21,011 nucleotides of DNA from CAZVBV01 sp964578905 (GCA_964578905.1 CAZOER010000014.1:1-21011), one strand, 5' to 3'. Positions 1 through 6,930 are shown, numbered from the stretch's first letter. The notes: a model not told the origin generated them from the letters alone. A program made the numbers and translations.

Positions 1-1690
1 TTTCCCCATCGAGCCCTTCTTTCTTTCCTCTTTCTGGATCGAATGATTCCAGCACTTCTCCATCAGAATTTTGTACTTCGAGAATCGCTGTCGGCTCATA
101 ATATGAACCGTCTCCCGTGAATACTTGGAAAGCTGCAATGTGCGACAATGGTTCAATTTCTGCCACTCCAATTCCCAAGGCCACTCCGTGCATTTCAGCA
201 TCCCCTTCGTAAACAATTCCCAATTTATCTGCCACTTTGAGAACATTTTTTGGATCAGCGATATAGGCCGCTTTCACCGCTGGGATATTCAAACTTCTGT
301 TCAAAGATTCTCGCATGGACACCGGTCCTGAGAATTCCCCATCAAAGTTTTGCGGTTGGTAATTTCCCCCGAAATCAGTCTCGACATCAAACAGCACTGT
401 CGCTGGAAAATATCCTTCTTGAAATGCGGTCGCGTAGACAAATGGTTTGAAAGAAGACCCTGGTTGCCGACGAGAGGTCAGCACGTCCACTTGTCCATCG
501 TTCTCAACATCGAAGTAATCCTTTCCTCCCACGTACGCGAGAATCTGTCCGTTGTCTGGATTGATCGATGTCATCGCTACGTTCTTCGCTCCATACGTAT
601 CTTCGTAGTGCGGAGATTTCAGCTCAACAATTTCCTCTGCCATGTTTTGCAAATCGTGATCGAGTGTTGTGTAAATTCGCAATCCCCCGTTTTTGAGAAA
701 TTCTTTCCCGTACTTTTCTTCCAGTCGTTCTCGTACGTAGAATACAAAATGCGGTGCTTTAATATCCGTTCGGTATTGGGTGAACTCAATCTCTTTCGCT
801 TCTGCCCATGCAGTTTTAAATTCTTCAAAGGTAATCTTTTTCAAATCCAACATTCTCTGCAACACCAAATCTTTTCGTCCTTTCTTGTAGGTTTTTTCTC
901 CCGTGTCTTCATCATATTCGTAGTATCCCATGAGGAGATCCTTGTTTGATCCGTAGGGGGAAAACCGTGTTGGCGCCACTGGCAACGAAGCGAGAATCGT
1001 CGCTTCAGCAATCGTGAGATCCTTTGCTGATTTATTAAAGAATGTTTTTGCCGCCGCCTCAATTCCGTGAGAGTTATGTCCGTATGGAATGTTGTTCAAA
1101 TACAATTCCAAAATTTCGTCCTTCGAATAATTCATCTCTACTTTTATAGAAAGCAGGAGTTCGTTGAATTTTCGAGTGATTGTTTTTTCTCGAGAAAGAA
1201 ACGTGTTCTTCACCAATTGCTGAGTAATGGTCGATCCTCCTCGTGAGGTTCCGATATTGAAGAAGTGATTCATGACCGCCTTGATAATACCTCCCAGGTC
1301 GAATCCAAAGTGAGAATAGAACGAATCATCCTCGATTGAAATCGTCGCATCGATCATGTGCTGTGGAATCTCTGACAACGGAATGTGTTCCCGATTCTCA
1401 TCTCCGTGGATCACGTAGAGAATGTGCTCGTTGGGATCTTCTTCCAGATCGAGCGCTCCTCGGTCGTAAATAATCGTTGATTCGGCAAATGCGAGTTGAG
1501 AAGCATTATTTACTGATGGGAGAAATGCAATGCTATAAAATACGACTCCGAAAAATACCATGGCGATAAGCCATCCTACCTGTCTTCCAAATCCCCATTT
1601 GAGCACTCTATTGTGGGGATATACTTTTTTCCAGATCGCCTGAATCTTTGTTGCGTTCTTCTTCGGACGAGAGAATCTTTTAATTTTCAT
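1..1690 (-). CDS. Class A penicillin-binding protein (PBP1A-like), C-terminus cut by window edge
   Basis: Bifunctional peptidoglycan glycosyltransferase/transpeptidase that polymerises lipid II and cross-links stem peptides outside the membrane. Translating the minus strand from the ATG at 1690 gives a Lys/Arg-rich N-terminus, one membrane anchor (about residues 38-58), then the GT51 domain with EDDSFYSHFGFD (catalytic Glu120) and RGGSTITQQLVKN (about 150-162). The transpeptidase domain follows with the S-x-x-K motif at Ser412-Lys415 (PGSSFKP) and the S-x-N motif at Ser466-Asn468. About 563 residues are visible; the KTG motif and the C-terminus lie beyond position 1. Only 36 bp separate its start from the divergent rpe start, so the two promoters must overlap or sit inside the opposite gene. 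The family is certain; the exact ortholog name is not assigned. Confidence 0.95.
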   Translation of the reverse strand, partial: MKIKRFSRPKKNATKIQAIWKKVYPHNRVLKWGFGRQVGWLIAMVFFGVVFYSIAFLPSVNNASQLAFAESTIIYDRGALDLEEDPNEHILYVIHGDENREHIPLSEIPQHMIDATISIEDDSFYSHFGFDLGGIIKAVMNHFFNIGTSRGGSTITQQLVKNTFLSREKTITRKFNELLLSIKVEMNYSKDEILELYLNNIPYGHNSHGIEAAAKTFFNKSAKDLTIAEATILASLPVAPTRFSPYGSNKDLLMGYYEYDEDTGEKTYKKGRKDLVLQRMLDLKKITFEEFKTAWAEAKEIEFTQYRTDIKAPHFVFYVRERLEEKYGKEFLKNGGLRIYTTLDHDLQNMAEEIVELKSPHYEDTYGAKNVAMTSINPDNGQILAYVGGKDYFDVENDGQVDVLTSRRQPGSSFKPFVYATAFQEGYFPATVLFDVETDFGGNYQPQNFDGEFSGPVSMRESLNRSLNIPAVKAAYIADPKNVLKVADKLGIVYEGDAEMHGVALGIGVAEIEPLSHIAAFQVFTGDGSYYEPTAILEVQNSDGEVLESFDPERGKKEGLDGE

Positions 1691-1712
1691 TTTTTTCTTT
1701 CGGTTTTTAGCA

Positions 1713-1718
1713 TAAAAT
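1713..1718 (+). promoter_or_regulatory. -10 element of rpe, probably leaderless
   Basis: TAAAAT ends 8 nt before the rpe ATG at 1727, so transcription would begin at or within a few bases of the start codon. The -35 region is only a T-run, so this is a weak call based on the -10 box and spacing. Confidence 0.4.
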
Positions 1719-1726
1719 CGAACAGA

Positions 1727-2362
1727 ATGAAAATTTCTCCATCGATTTTAGACGCTGATTTTGAAGCCTTACAGAGTGAAGTCAACTCCATCGCGAGTGC
1801 CGACAGAATTCATCTCGACATAATGGACGGGCAGTACGTTCCACGAGAGACTTTCCGAGCCGCAGAAATGGAAGCCATTGAGTTTCCGGTAAATATCGAG
1901 GCGCATCTGATGGTAAATGACCCGAAAAGTTTTTTTGATGAATTTGAAAAACTCGGCGTCATTGGAATTACATTTCACATTGAAACGCAGGACGAAGATG
2001 CGACGCTGAAATTGTTTGAAGATTTGAAAACACGAGGGATTAAAGCGGGTGTTTGTATTGATGGATTCACGGGCGATGATGCCCTGTCGGATACAATTTT
2101 GAAAGAGGTTGAAAAAATTCTCGTCATGTCGGTCAAAGCGGGAATGGGCGGGCAATCATGGATGCCCGAAAGTTTGGATAAAATTAAAGCGCTCCGGAGC
2201 CGAGGGTTCGAAGGAGAAATTGAAGTTGATGGAGGCGTCACGTTGATCAACGTGGGACAACTAAAAGAAGCCGGAGCCGACATTGTAGTCGTGGGAAGCT
2301 TTATAATGAAAAAAGGCCCGACAGAACGGCAGGCGATTATCGCAGCGTTTCAGGAGGTGTAA
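1727..2362 (+). CDS. rpe: Ribulose-phosphate 3-epimerase
   Basis: TIM-barrel enzyme that interconverts D-ribulose 5-phosphate and D-xylulose 5-phosphate in the pentose phosphate pathway, in the cytoplasm. The 211-residue product has the family signatures in order: SPSILDADF at the N-terminus, the metal-site motif HLDIMDG, EAHLMV, a phosphate loop MSVKAGMGGQ (usually NPGFGGQ), and EVDGGV carrying the second catalytic Asp. The reading frame stays open back to about 1613, but the ATG at 1727 is chosen because the family begins with K-I-x-P-S-I-L and because a -10 box lies just upstream; the earlier frame lies inside the divergent PBP gene. Substitutions around the phosphate loop are mild. It could be a relative acting on another sugar phosphate such as allulose 6-phosphate. 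Confidence 0.88.
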   Translation: MKISPSILDADFEALQSEVNSIASADRIHLDIMDGQYVPRETFRAAEMEAIEFPVNIEAHLMVNDPKSFFDEFEKLGVIGITFHIETQDEDATLKLFEDLKTRGIKAGVCIDGFTGDDALSDTILKEVEKILVMSVKAGMGGQSWMPESLDKIKALRSRGFEGEIEVDGGVTLINVGQLKEAGADIVVVGSFIMKKGPTERQAIIAAFQEV

Positions 2363-2392
2363 AGAATATTAAATTTACATGAGATAAAACAC

Positions 2393-2421
2393 TTGCTTTT
2401 TTTGTGACACTTCAATATAAT
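2393..2421 (+). promoter_or_regulatory. Promoter of the toxin-antitoxin operon
   Basis: TTGCTT (2393-2398) and TATAAT (2416-2421) are separated by 17 bp, a near-consensus sigma70-type promoter. The transcript would start near 2428, about 20 nt before the antitoxin ATG. The -10 box abuts the first operator half. Confidence 0.8.
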
Positions 2422-2438
2422 GTACATGATTCTGTACA
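2421..2438 (+). promoter_or_regulatory. Twin TGTACA operator for a YefM-type antitoxin
   Basis: Two copies of the self-complementary hexamer TGTACA (2421-2426 and 2433-2438) lie 12 bp apart centre to centre, overlapping the -10 box and the start region. TGTACA cores are known for the E. coli yefM-yoeB operator. Their presence before a YefM/Phd-like gene supports autoregulation by the antitoxin or the toxin-antitoxin complex. The sites are seen; the regulation is inferred. Confidence 0.75.
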
Positions 2439-2447
2439 TAATTAAAA

Positions 2448-2705
2448 ATGACAACACTTTCGCTCAGTAACGTACGAATAAAACTTCCTCAGATAGTAAA
2501 ATCTGTAAGCGAAGAATTTAATCGGATTGTGATTACCGTAAATGGAACTTCGAAAGCGATGGTTATTTCACCAGAAGAAATTGAAGCGTATGAAGAAACC
2601 ATTACAACACTCTCAAATACAGAAACAATGAAAGCATTAGTTCAGTCTGAGAAAGATTGGAAGAGTGGCAATGTCTATTCTCATGACGATGTATTTGGAG
2701 AATGA
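2448..2705 (+). CDS. Antitoxin, Phd/YefM family
   Basis: An 85-residue protein that should bind and neutralise the toxin encoded next to it and repress its own promoter. The N-terminal part (about 1-50) has the YefM/Phd DNA-binding pattern: a short strand, the helix around VRIKLPQIVKSVSEEFNRIVITVNG, then the S-K-A-M-V-I-S-P-E-E segment. The remainder (about 55-85) is acidic and likely unfolded until it wraps the toxin. The gene overlaps the toxin by 4 nt (ATGA at 2702-2705), typical of translational coupling. A twin TGTACA operator lies just upstream. No Shine-Dalgarno site is visible; the start is preceded by an A-rich stretch. Confidence 0.9.
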   Translation: MTTLSLSNVRIKLPQIVKSVSEEFNRIVITVNGTSKAMVISPEEIEAYEETITTLSNTETMKALVQSEKDWKSGNVYSHDDVFGE

Positions 2706-2965
2706 AAAAAGTATTGTATTCCTCCGTTGCAAAAAAGAATATCTTGGAGCTTGATTCAAGCATAAAAAAAAGAATAAAAGCAAAAATAGAATCTCTAGCA
2801 AGTGGCGAAGTAAAAGGGCTTTTTTTACGAAAACCACTCCAAAACTATCAAAAATTACGAGTAGGAATCTATCGAATAATTTTTCAAGAAAAAGAAAAAA
2901 ATACTATTTTTGTCGCTTGGGTGGAGCACCGAGGAGTTGTATACAAAAATAAGCTATCTAAATAA
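2702..2965 (+). CDS. Toxin, RelE/ParE superfamily (YoeB/RelE-like mRNA interferase)
   Basis: An 87-residue basic protein, the length normal for RelE/ParE toxins. The C-terminal half has the family pattern LRVGIYRIIFQEKEKN, then VAWVEHRGVVYKN, where the H-R-x-x-V-Y block sits where RelE-type toxins carry the catalytic Arg and Tyr. RelE members cut mRNA in the ribosomal A site, whereas ParE members poison gyrase; the Tyr near the C-terminus and the YefM-type partner favour mRNA cleavage, but this is an inference. The gene follows its antitoxin with a 4-nt overlap. Its stop is only 8 bp from the left repeat of the integrated element, so the pair lies just outside the element as I define it. Confidence 0.87.
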   Translation: MKKVLYSSVAKKNILELDSSIKKRIKAKIESLASGEVKGLFLRKPLQNYQKLRVGIYRIIFQEKEKNTIFVAWVEHRGVVYKNKLSK

Positions 2966-2973
2966 ATTTTCAC

Positions 2974-2993
2974 TGGCAGCGCCAAGGGGAATC
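2974..2993. repeat. Left attachment site (attL)
   Basis: This 20-bp sequence matches the 3' end of tRNA-Glu at 9162-9181 except for one base (C2977 against T9165); the inner 16 bp AGCGCCAAGGGGAATC are identical. No tRNA body adjoins it, so it is the duplicated core left by integration. Confidence 0.8.
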
Positions 2994-3335
2994 TGTTTTT
3001 TGTGATACAAAAAATCAGAAGGGCGAACCCGGATTCGATTCCATTACTCCGTAATTCGAAAAATCCGCTACACCCTTTGGGTATATCGGCTTTGTCGATG
3101 GCAGAACTAAGCGGATTAAAGTGGAACACCCTTGTAAATGAACTAAAACGATGGGGAGAGGTTTTGGAGTGGGCTTTTGAAAGGCAATCCATGGGCAATA
3201 AAGCGTTTAATTTTATTACCCCATAAGGAGTGGAAAAAAAGAATAATTCCGTTCCAGATAAAACGACATTTTTTAGTAAAAATTGCACATAAAATAATTT
3301 ATGGATGATGCGGCTTTCTGGAGCCAAAAAACACT
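2994..3335. other. Non-coding stretch inside the left element end
   Basis: About 400 bp between attL and the ATPase gene hold no protein I trust. A GTG-initiated frame at 3002-3226 has no recognisable domain. Visible structure is an 8-bp inverted repeat AATCCGCT/AGCGGATT (3062-3069 and 3110-3117) enclosing a small ACCC-TTT-GGGT hairpin. This could be a recombinase-associated site or the relic of an older insertion. No terminator is evident. Confidence 0.4.
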
Positions 3336-3385
3336 TGCTATAAAATAGAATTTACAGTAAGAACTATGTGCTATAAAATAGAATT
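3336..3385 (+). promoter_or_regulatory. Duplicated 17-bp extended -10 promoter boxes before the ATPase gene
   Basis: TGCTATAAAATAGAATT occurs twice (3336-3352 and 3369-3385), 33 bp apart. Each copy contains an extended -10 pattern TG-n-TATAAA. The second ends 15 nt before the ATG at 3401. This reads as tandem promoters, or as a duplicated operator around a promoter, for the ATPase gene. Confidence 0.6.
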
Positions 3386-3400
3386 ATAAGCAACGATATC

Positions 3401-4849
3401 ATGGAATCAGAAGAAGGAATATGTGCATACATCAAAGAATGGTCACAAAGGGGAAGTGTAAAACTTTCCTCAATGTTGACTTCTGCGGAAGGAAACCCCC
3501 ACCCACACCGTTTTGCCTGCTTTCGTCTCAAGAGCTTAGTTCAAAAATTTTATGAAGGAAGGAGGGATATATCGTGGATGATAATTCCAGGTGCTCGTGG
3601 AACTGGTAAAACTACAATGCTGGCTCAATTGAGAGAATATCTGATATCAGAAGGGAGGATTCCACAAGAAGACGTATTATATTTTGCTTTAGATCATGCA
3701 AAAGAGTTTACAGGAGCATCTCTAAAGGATCTACTGATTGCAATTCAAAAAGAATATGGAAACTTTTCGGAAAGAAAAACGCCATTTGTTTTAATGATTG
3801 ATGAAGTTCACGTAGATGATAGCTGGATGGCGCAACTCAAAGGAGTGTATGAGTTTTCAGAGAATGTTCTTATTATCTGTACAGGATCAAGTGCAATTTC
3901 TTTACAAGTGAATCCAGATATTACCCGAAGAGTGCACATAGAACAGATGGTCCCCATGGGGTTGTCGGAATACAGAATGCTTAAGGAGCAAAAGTGGCCC
4001 ATAAAAGGTCTTAAAAATGAAATTGAAGACGCACTTTATTTGAGTTCTAGCGCTACAGAATGTTATACAAAACTACTGGGCTACAAAGAAAAAGTGTCGG
4101 AATATTTTGAAGATTTTTCAGAGGAAGATATTAAGCAATATATATTCAGAGGAACTCTTCCATTCACTATCCTATTTGATAGTAATAATGAAGTATTTAG
4201 ACGAGTTTCAAGGACGCTGGAGCAAATCGTTAATAAAGACTTACCAAAATACGACAACTTTTCATCTAAATCATTGCAATCGGCAATTAGAATGTTATTG
4301 CTCGTGGCGAACTCACAAGGCGTGATAAGTCTTAATAAAATTTCAGACACAACAGGGATATCAGCACCAATCGTTAGTAAGATTTTTGAGGCCTTTATCC
4401 TGGCAGACATTCTGTTGCCAGTTAAGCCGCAAGTTGGATCTGCCACAGGGTCTTTGAGAAAAATAACTCGTTATCATTTTTATTCTCCAGCATATAGGGC
4501 GGCTCTACTCTCAATTGCTGGCTTACTTCAACCCGAAGCGATTGGAATTCTTTTAGAAGACGTGTGTGCACTTTACTTACACAAGGCGATCAAGGTTAAG
4601 CCCAATCCTAGACTATTAGATTTTGGCTATGATACAAGGGAAGAGATGCCAGACTTTTGCATTCTTACGGAAAAAGGAATAATCCCTCTTGAGGCAAGTT
4701 GGGGTACATCAAAAGACGAACGACAGGTAAGAAAAATTTTAGACGAAGGGAAAAGTCCATATGGATTGGTGGTGTCCAAGAAGCCACTGGCAATAAATAT
4801 CGAAAAGGATGTAGTTTATGTACCGATTGATATGTTCCTGATGTCCTAG
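3401..4849 (+). CDS. AAA-type P-loop ATPase with C-terminal DUF4143-like region
   Basis: A 482-residue protein of the broad AAA_14/DUF4143 family of bacterial and archaeal mobile ATPases, whose cellular role is poorly known. The P-loop GARGTGKTT is at residues 64-72 and the Walker B segment VLMIDEVH has Asp134-Glu135. GSSAISL (about 167) fits sensor 1. The middle part (about 290-350) looks like a winged-helix region. The C-terminal part (about 380-480) includes MPDFCILTEKGIIPLEAS, which resembles a PD-(D/E)xK nuclease core, although the usual E-x-K is E-A-S here and may be inactive. The gene starts after two repeated promoter boxes. It ends tail-to-tail with the next gene, the two TAG stops sharing the palindrome CTAG. 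A defence or element-maintenance role is possible but unproven. Confidence 0.75.
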   Translation: MESEEGICAYIKEWSQRGSVKLSSMLTSAEGNPHPHRFACFRLKSLVQKFYEGRRDISWMIIPGARGTGKTTMLAQLREYLISEGRIPQEDVLYFALDHAKEFTGASLKDLLIAIQKEYGNFSERKTPFVLMIDEVHVDDSWMAQLKGVYEFSENVLIICTGSSAISLQVNPDITRRVHIEQMVPMGLSEYRMLKEQKWPIKGLKNEIEDALYLSSSATECYTKLLGYKEKVSEYFEDFSEEDIKQYIFRGTLPFTILFDSNNEVFRRVSRTLEQIVNKDLPKYDNFSSKSLQSAIRMLLLVANSQGVISLNKISDTTGISAPIVSKIFEAFILADILLPVKPQVGSATGSLRKITRYHFYSPAYRAALLSIAGLLQPEAIGILLEDVCALYLHKAIKVKPNPRLLDFGYDTREEMPDFCILTEKGIIPLEASWGTSKDERQVRKILDEGKSPYGLVVSKKPLAINIEKDVVYVPIDMFLMS

Positions 4850-5847
4850 TCACATAAAGGGGCTTCCACTCGTTCCAAAATTGCAGTTTCTACTATTCCT
4901 TCAAGGTCTTTCTCATCAGAGTATCGTCGGACATTGTAGTTTGTGACATAGAATTCTTTTAGGTTTTTCCAGTCATTTTTATTGATTACTAGGATAGTTT
5001 CAAGTCCTTGTCCCAAAGCAAAACCAAATTCGACAAAAACAGTATCCCTTTGTCCCGTGAAATCTATTACTACAAATCTACTTTTTCTTATTTCTCCTAG
5101 AGCTTTTGATAATACTGTTTCAGGATAATTTTTTTCTTTTATTGAAAGCGGTTCGTATCCTGCATTCTTAATTCCTCTTTCTATAGCTTTTCTAAAAAGA
5201 TCGTGTTTGTCAGCAAACCAACAGGCCACAAATCCTTGATAAAGTTTAATCCGCTTATTTTTGTTTTCCTCGATCCTTTCCCAAGCATCAATAGAAAGTC
5301 GAAAATGCCATCCCACATTTGACTTACTGGTCATATCAAAAAGACCTTTTTCATTCATGGCACTCAAAAGAAATGAAAATTCTGCCACATCTCTAGCATA
5401 TGCCAATGGGTAGTCAGTCTCAAAATTCAATTGAAAAAGATGACCATAACTTCCTGCAGACATCTTCTCCAAATTAGATAACAATTTATCTATTTTTTGA
5501 GAGGGGTTTTGCGGAATTGGAGAAAGAAGTTCTAAATAGTCCTCCATAGAGATAGCATAAACATCATCTGTATCCTTGGGACTACTTTTCTTTATGGTTA
5601 GAAAAATGGGTCTTTTCCCATCGGGAGATATCTTTTCTCGAAGTCCTCCTTGAAGGATAAATCTATTTTTAGAATACTTTTCAAAACCACTTCCTAGTCT
5701 TTCTAGAGTGAAGTCATACAATTCTTCCGATACATAGAATTTTCCACAAGTTGAACATTGAATACGTCTTGACCATCCCTGACTCTCCACACTAACTCCA
5801 GAGGTTCTTAAACATATCGGACATTTTTCATCAGATTCTTCAGGCAT
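4846..5847 (-). CDS. Zinc-ribbon protein with C-terminal nucleoside deoxyribosyltransferase/TIR-like domain
   Basis: A 333-residue protein. Residues 9-34 hold two CxxC pairs (C9/C12 and C31/C34), a zinc ribbon. The middle region (about 60-195) is not recognised. The C-terminal domain (about 203-300) shows the pattern FVACWF, then GIKNAGYEPLSIKEKNY, then RKSRFVVIDFTGQRDTVFVEFGFALG, matching the deoxyribosyltransferase-like branch of the TIR/SIR-like nucleotide-processing superfamily. Glu273 sits where the catalytic Glu is found. Such domains cleave N-glycosidic bonds of nucleotides or NAD and are common effectors in anti-phage systems. The gene lies alone on the minus strand, convergent with the ATPase and with a TATAAT box 7 nt before its ATG. 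The domain family is fairly sure; the effector role is an inference. Confidence 0.7.
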   Translation of the reverse strand: MPEESDEKCPICLRTSGVSVESQGWSRRIQCSTCGKFYVSEELYDFTLERLGSGFEKYSKNRFILQGGLREKISPDGKRPIFLTIKKSSPKDTDDVYAISMEDYLELLSPIPQNPSQKIDKLLSNLEKMSAGSYGHLFQLNFETDYPLAYARDVAEFSFLLSAMNEKGLFDMTSKSNVGWHFRLSIDAWERIEENKNKRIKLYQGFVACWFADKHDLFRKAIERGIKNAGYEPLSIKEKNYPETVLSKALGEIRKSRFVVIDFTGQRDTVFVEFGFALGQGLETILVINKNDWKNLKEFYVTNYNVRRYSDEKDLEGIVETAILERVEAPLCD

Positions 5848-5854
5848 AATACAA

Positions 5855-5860
5855 ATTATA
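5855..5860 (-). promoter_or_regulatory. -10 box of the zinc-ribbon/TIR-like gene, leaderless
   Basis: On the minus strand a perfect TATAAT ends 7 nt before the ATG at 5847, so the transcript should begin at or next to the start codon. No clear -35 box is visible. Confidence 0.55.
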
Positions 5861-5884
5861 AATGCTTCACATTGATTATTTCTT

Positions 5885-5913
5885 TTGACAAAGTTAAGTC
5901 AAGGTGCTTGAAT
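5885..5913 (+). promoter_or_regulatory. Promoter of the 5920-6047 RNA
   Basis: TTGACA (5885-5890) is followed after 17 bp by TTGAAT (5908-5913). The -35 is perfect and the -10 matches four of six positions. Transcription would start close to 5920, exactly where the first base-paired segment of the RNA begins. Confidence 0.55.
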
Positions 5914-5919
5914 TTAAAC

Positions 5920-6047
5920 GCACCTACAGTTTTTTTGATAAGCGGAATTTTTCGTTTTGGAATGCCTACAGGAATGGGGAGAAGCCCGTCTAGTAGGTAT
6001 TCCGCAAGGAAGAACTGTTAGGTGCAACGGTCCTTCTCCCCTTTTTT
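5920..6047 (+). ncRNA. Candidate structured RNA or attenuator leader with two alternative folds
   Basis: About 128 nt between a promoter and a U-tract. Fold 1 has a closing helix of 5920-5929 with 6015-6025 (10 bp, one bulge) and an inner 11-bp helix of 5959-5969 with 5993-6003. Fold 2 is a long terminator-like hairpin: 5976-5984 with 6033-6041 (9 bp, perfect), 5986-5989 with 6027-6030, 5990-5996 with 6015-6021, and UUCC-GCAA-GGAA at 6000-6011, then six Us at 6042-6047. The folds share strands, so they compete, although the 9-bp helix could also form a pseudoknot on fold 1. It sits 47 nt before a small membrane-protein gene and diverges from the TIR-like gene. I recognise no known RNA family. 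Confidence 0.6.
5976..6047 (+). terminator. Intrinsic terminator at the end of the candidate RNA
   Basis: A perfect 9-bp stem GGGGAGAAG/CUUCUCCCC (5976-5984 and 6033-6041), topped by further short helices and a GCAA tetraloop, is followed directly by six Ts. It may end the small RNA or attenuate transcription into the downstream gene. Confidence 0.6.
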
Positions 6048-6094
6048 GAATAGTGAAGCGACTTTATAAATCCTATTTCTTAATTTTTTATTTT

Positions 6095-6352
6095 ATGGAT
6101 AACGTTACCATTCCTCGCTTTATGAGAATTGCGATAAACATTCATGCAGGATCTTTGTATTTTATAATACCTTTATTATTCTTTCATCTTTGTTATGCCG
6201 TATTAGATGCAGTTTTTCTTTCAAATTATGTGTATGATTTTTATGACAAATTTTCACTCGTCTCGGTTGTTATCACTTGGGGGTTTTTTATCACAACCCT
6301 TTTTATGCGAAAAAAATTCTATATTACTTCTAAAAAAAAAGAGCTTTCATAA
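6095..6352 (+). CDS. Small membrane protein, unknown
   Basis: An 85-residue protein starting M-D-N-V-T-I-P-R-F-M. I chose the ATG at 6095 over the upstream GTG at 6053, which would lie within a few bases of the terminator. Two hydrophobic segments are visible: about residues 19-42 (the GSLYFIIPLLFFHLCYAVL region) and about 58-74 (VSVVITWGFFITTLF), ending in a basic lysine-rich tail, so a hairpin membrane topology is likely. No family is recognised. It follows the candidate leader RNA and precedes another short hydrophobic protein by 29 bp, suggesting a two-gene unit. Possible roles such as a pore-forming effector or holin-like protein are guesses. Confidence 0.5.
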   Translation: MDNVTIPRFMRIAINIHAGSLYFIIPLLFFHLCYAVLDAVFLSNYVYDFYDKFSLVSVVITWGFFITTLFMRKKFYITSKKKELS

Positions 6353-6381
6353 TTAGACATTTTAAACCACTAAATGTTTCC

Positions 6382-6645
6382 ATGTTCCAACTGCGTATGA
6401 ATTTTCTTACTCGATTTTGGTGGCCTGTGCGATCTGAGTTTTTAATGTGGAGACTTGTGTTTTTGGGGCTTTTTGAGATGTTTTGGAAAGCTCGATTCCG
6501 ACTTTTAATGGTTTTATTTGTTTTTCTATTATTTATTTCTTTGCTTAATTCTCTTGTTCGATCACACTGCTCACTCTTTTTTCCTGAATTTGGAAGTCTT
6601 TGTGATCAGGTTGAAGCAATAGAAGAGTATCAAACTTGGCGCTAG
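6382..6645 (+). CDS. Small membrane protein, unknown
   Basis: An 87-residue, very hydrophobic and Trp/Phe-rich protein. One strong membrane segment spans about residues 40-60 (RLLMVLFVFLLFISLLNSLV region) and a weaker one about 20-35; the C-terminus is acidic and soluble (QVEAIEEYQTWR). An alternative start is the Met at residue 6 (6397). It lies 29 bp after the preceding small membrane gene on the same strand and is followed by a hairpin that may terminate the unit. No homologous family is recognised. Confidence 0.5.
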   Translation: MFQLRMNFLTRFWWPVRSEFLMWRLVFLGLFEMFWKARFRLLMVLFVFLLFISLLNSLVRSHCSLFFPEFGSLCDQVEAIEEYQTWR

Positions 6646-6682
6646 GAAAAGCTTTTATAGAGTGAAAAAGTAGCTTTTCTTA
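6646..6682 (+). terminator. Hairpin after the small membrane genes
   Basis: GAAAAGCT (6646-6653) pairs perfectly with AGCTTTTC (6672-6679) across an 18-nt loop, directly after the stop at 6645. The T-rich end is short and interrupted, so termination is plausible but not strong. Confidence 0.4.
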
Positions 6683-6698
6683 AAGATTTCACGAACAG

Positions 6699-6713
6699 TA
6701 CGCGCGCGCGAGG
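6699..6713. repeat. CG-tract direct repeat, copy 1
   Basis: TACGCGCGCGCGAGG, a pure alternating CG run in AT-rich DNA, occurs here and again at 6931-6945. The two copies frame the small gene at 6775-6918. Confidence 0.75.
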
Positions 6714-6774
6714 GACAAAGATTCGTTTAGTGTATCAAAGGGTTTCAATAAATAAAAAGCTTAAAAAAACAACT

Positions 6775-6918
6775 ATGATCTCTATCCAAGAATGTAGAAA
6801 AATATTGGGAAATACTGGAGATATTCTGAGTGACAAAGAATTAGAGGAAATACGAAACGGGCTTTACCAATTATGCAAAAAGGTAGTAGACGATTGTTTT
6901 AATAGCCCTCTTAAATAA
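6775..6918 (+). CDS. Small conserved-looking protein, unknown
   Basis: A 47-residue protein beginning M-I-S-I-Q-E-C-R-K-I-L-G. The ATG at 6775 is preferred to the upstream in-frame start at 6730 because the added residues are lysine-rich, low-complexity and unlike a domain. The sequence predicts two amphipathic helices joined by LSDKELEEIRNGLYQL. From memory, short proteins of this kind occur in CPR mobile elements near serine recombinases, but I cannot verify this here. It is framed by the two identical CG-tract repeats at 6699-6713 and 6931-6945. It may be a small regulator of the element. Confidence 0.5.
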   Translation: MISIQECRKILGNTGDILSDKELEEIRNGLYQLCKKVVDDCFNSPLK

Positions 6919-6930
6919 TTTCATGCCCAA

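Noticed and set aside
350..949. 199-residue plus-strand frame
   Set aside because: Lies wholly antisense to the clearly coding penicillin-binding protein.
3002..3226. 74-residue plus-strand frame, and a 147-residue minus-strand frame over the same DNA
   Set aside because: No recognisable domain, a GTG start next to attL, and the DNA is full of inverted repeats. More likely non-coding or a relic.
5902..5936. AGGTGC/GCACCT hairpin followed by a T-run, looking like a terminator
   Set aside because: It overlaps the promoter of the candidate RNA, and the second arm is better explained as the 5' strand of that RNA's closing helix.
5976..6041. Long hairpin with GNRA tetraloop considered as a small SRP RNA
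   Set aside because: The internal loops do not match the conserved SRP domain IV residues around the tetraloop.
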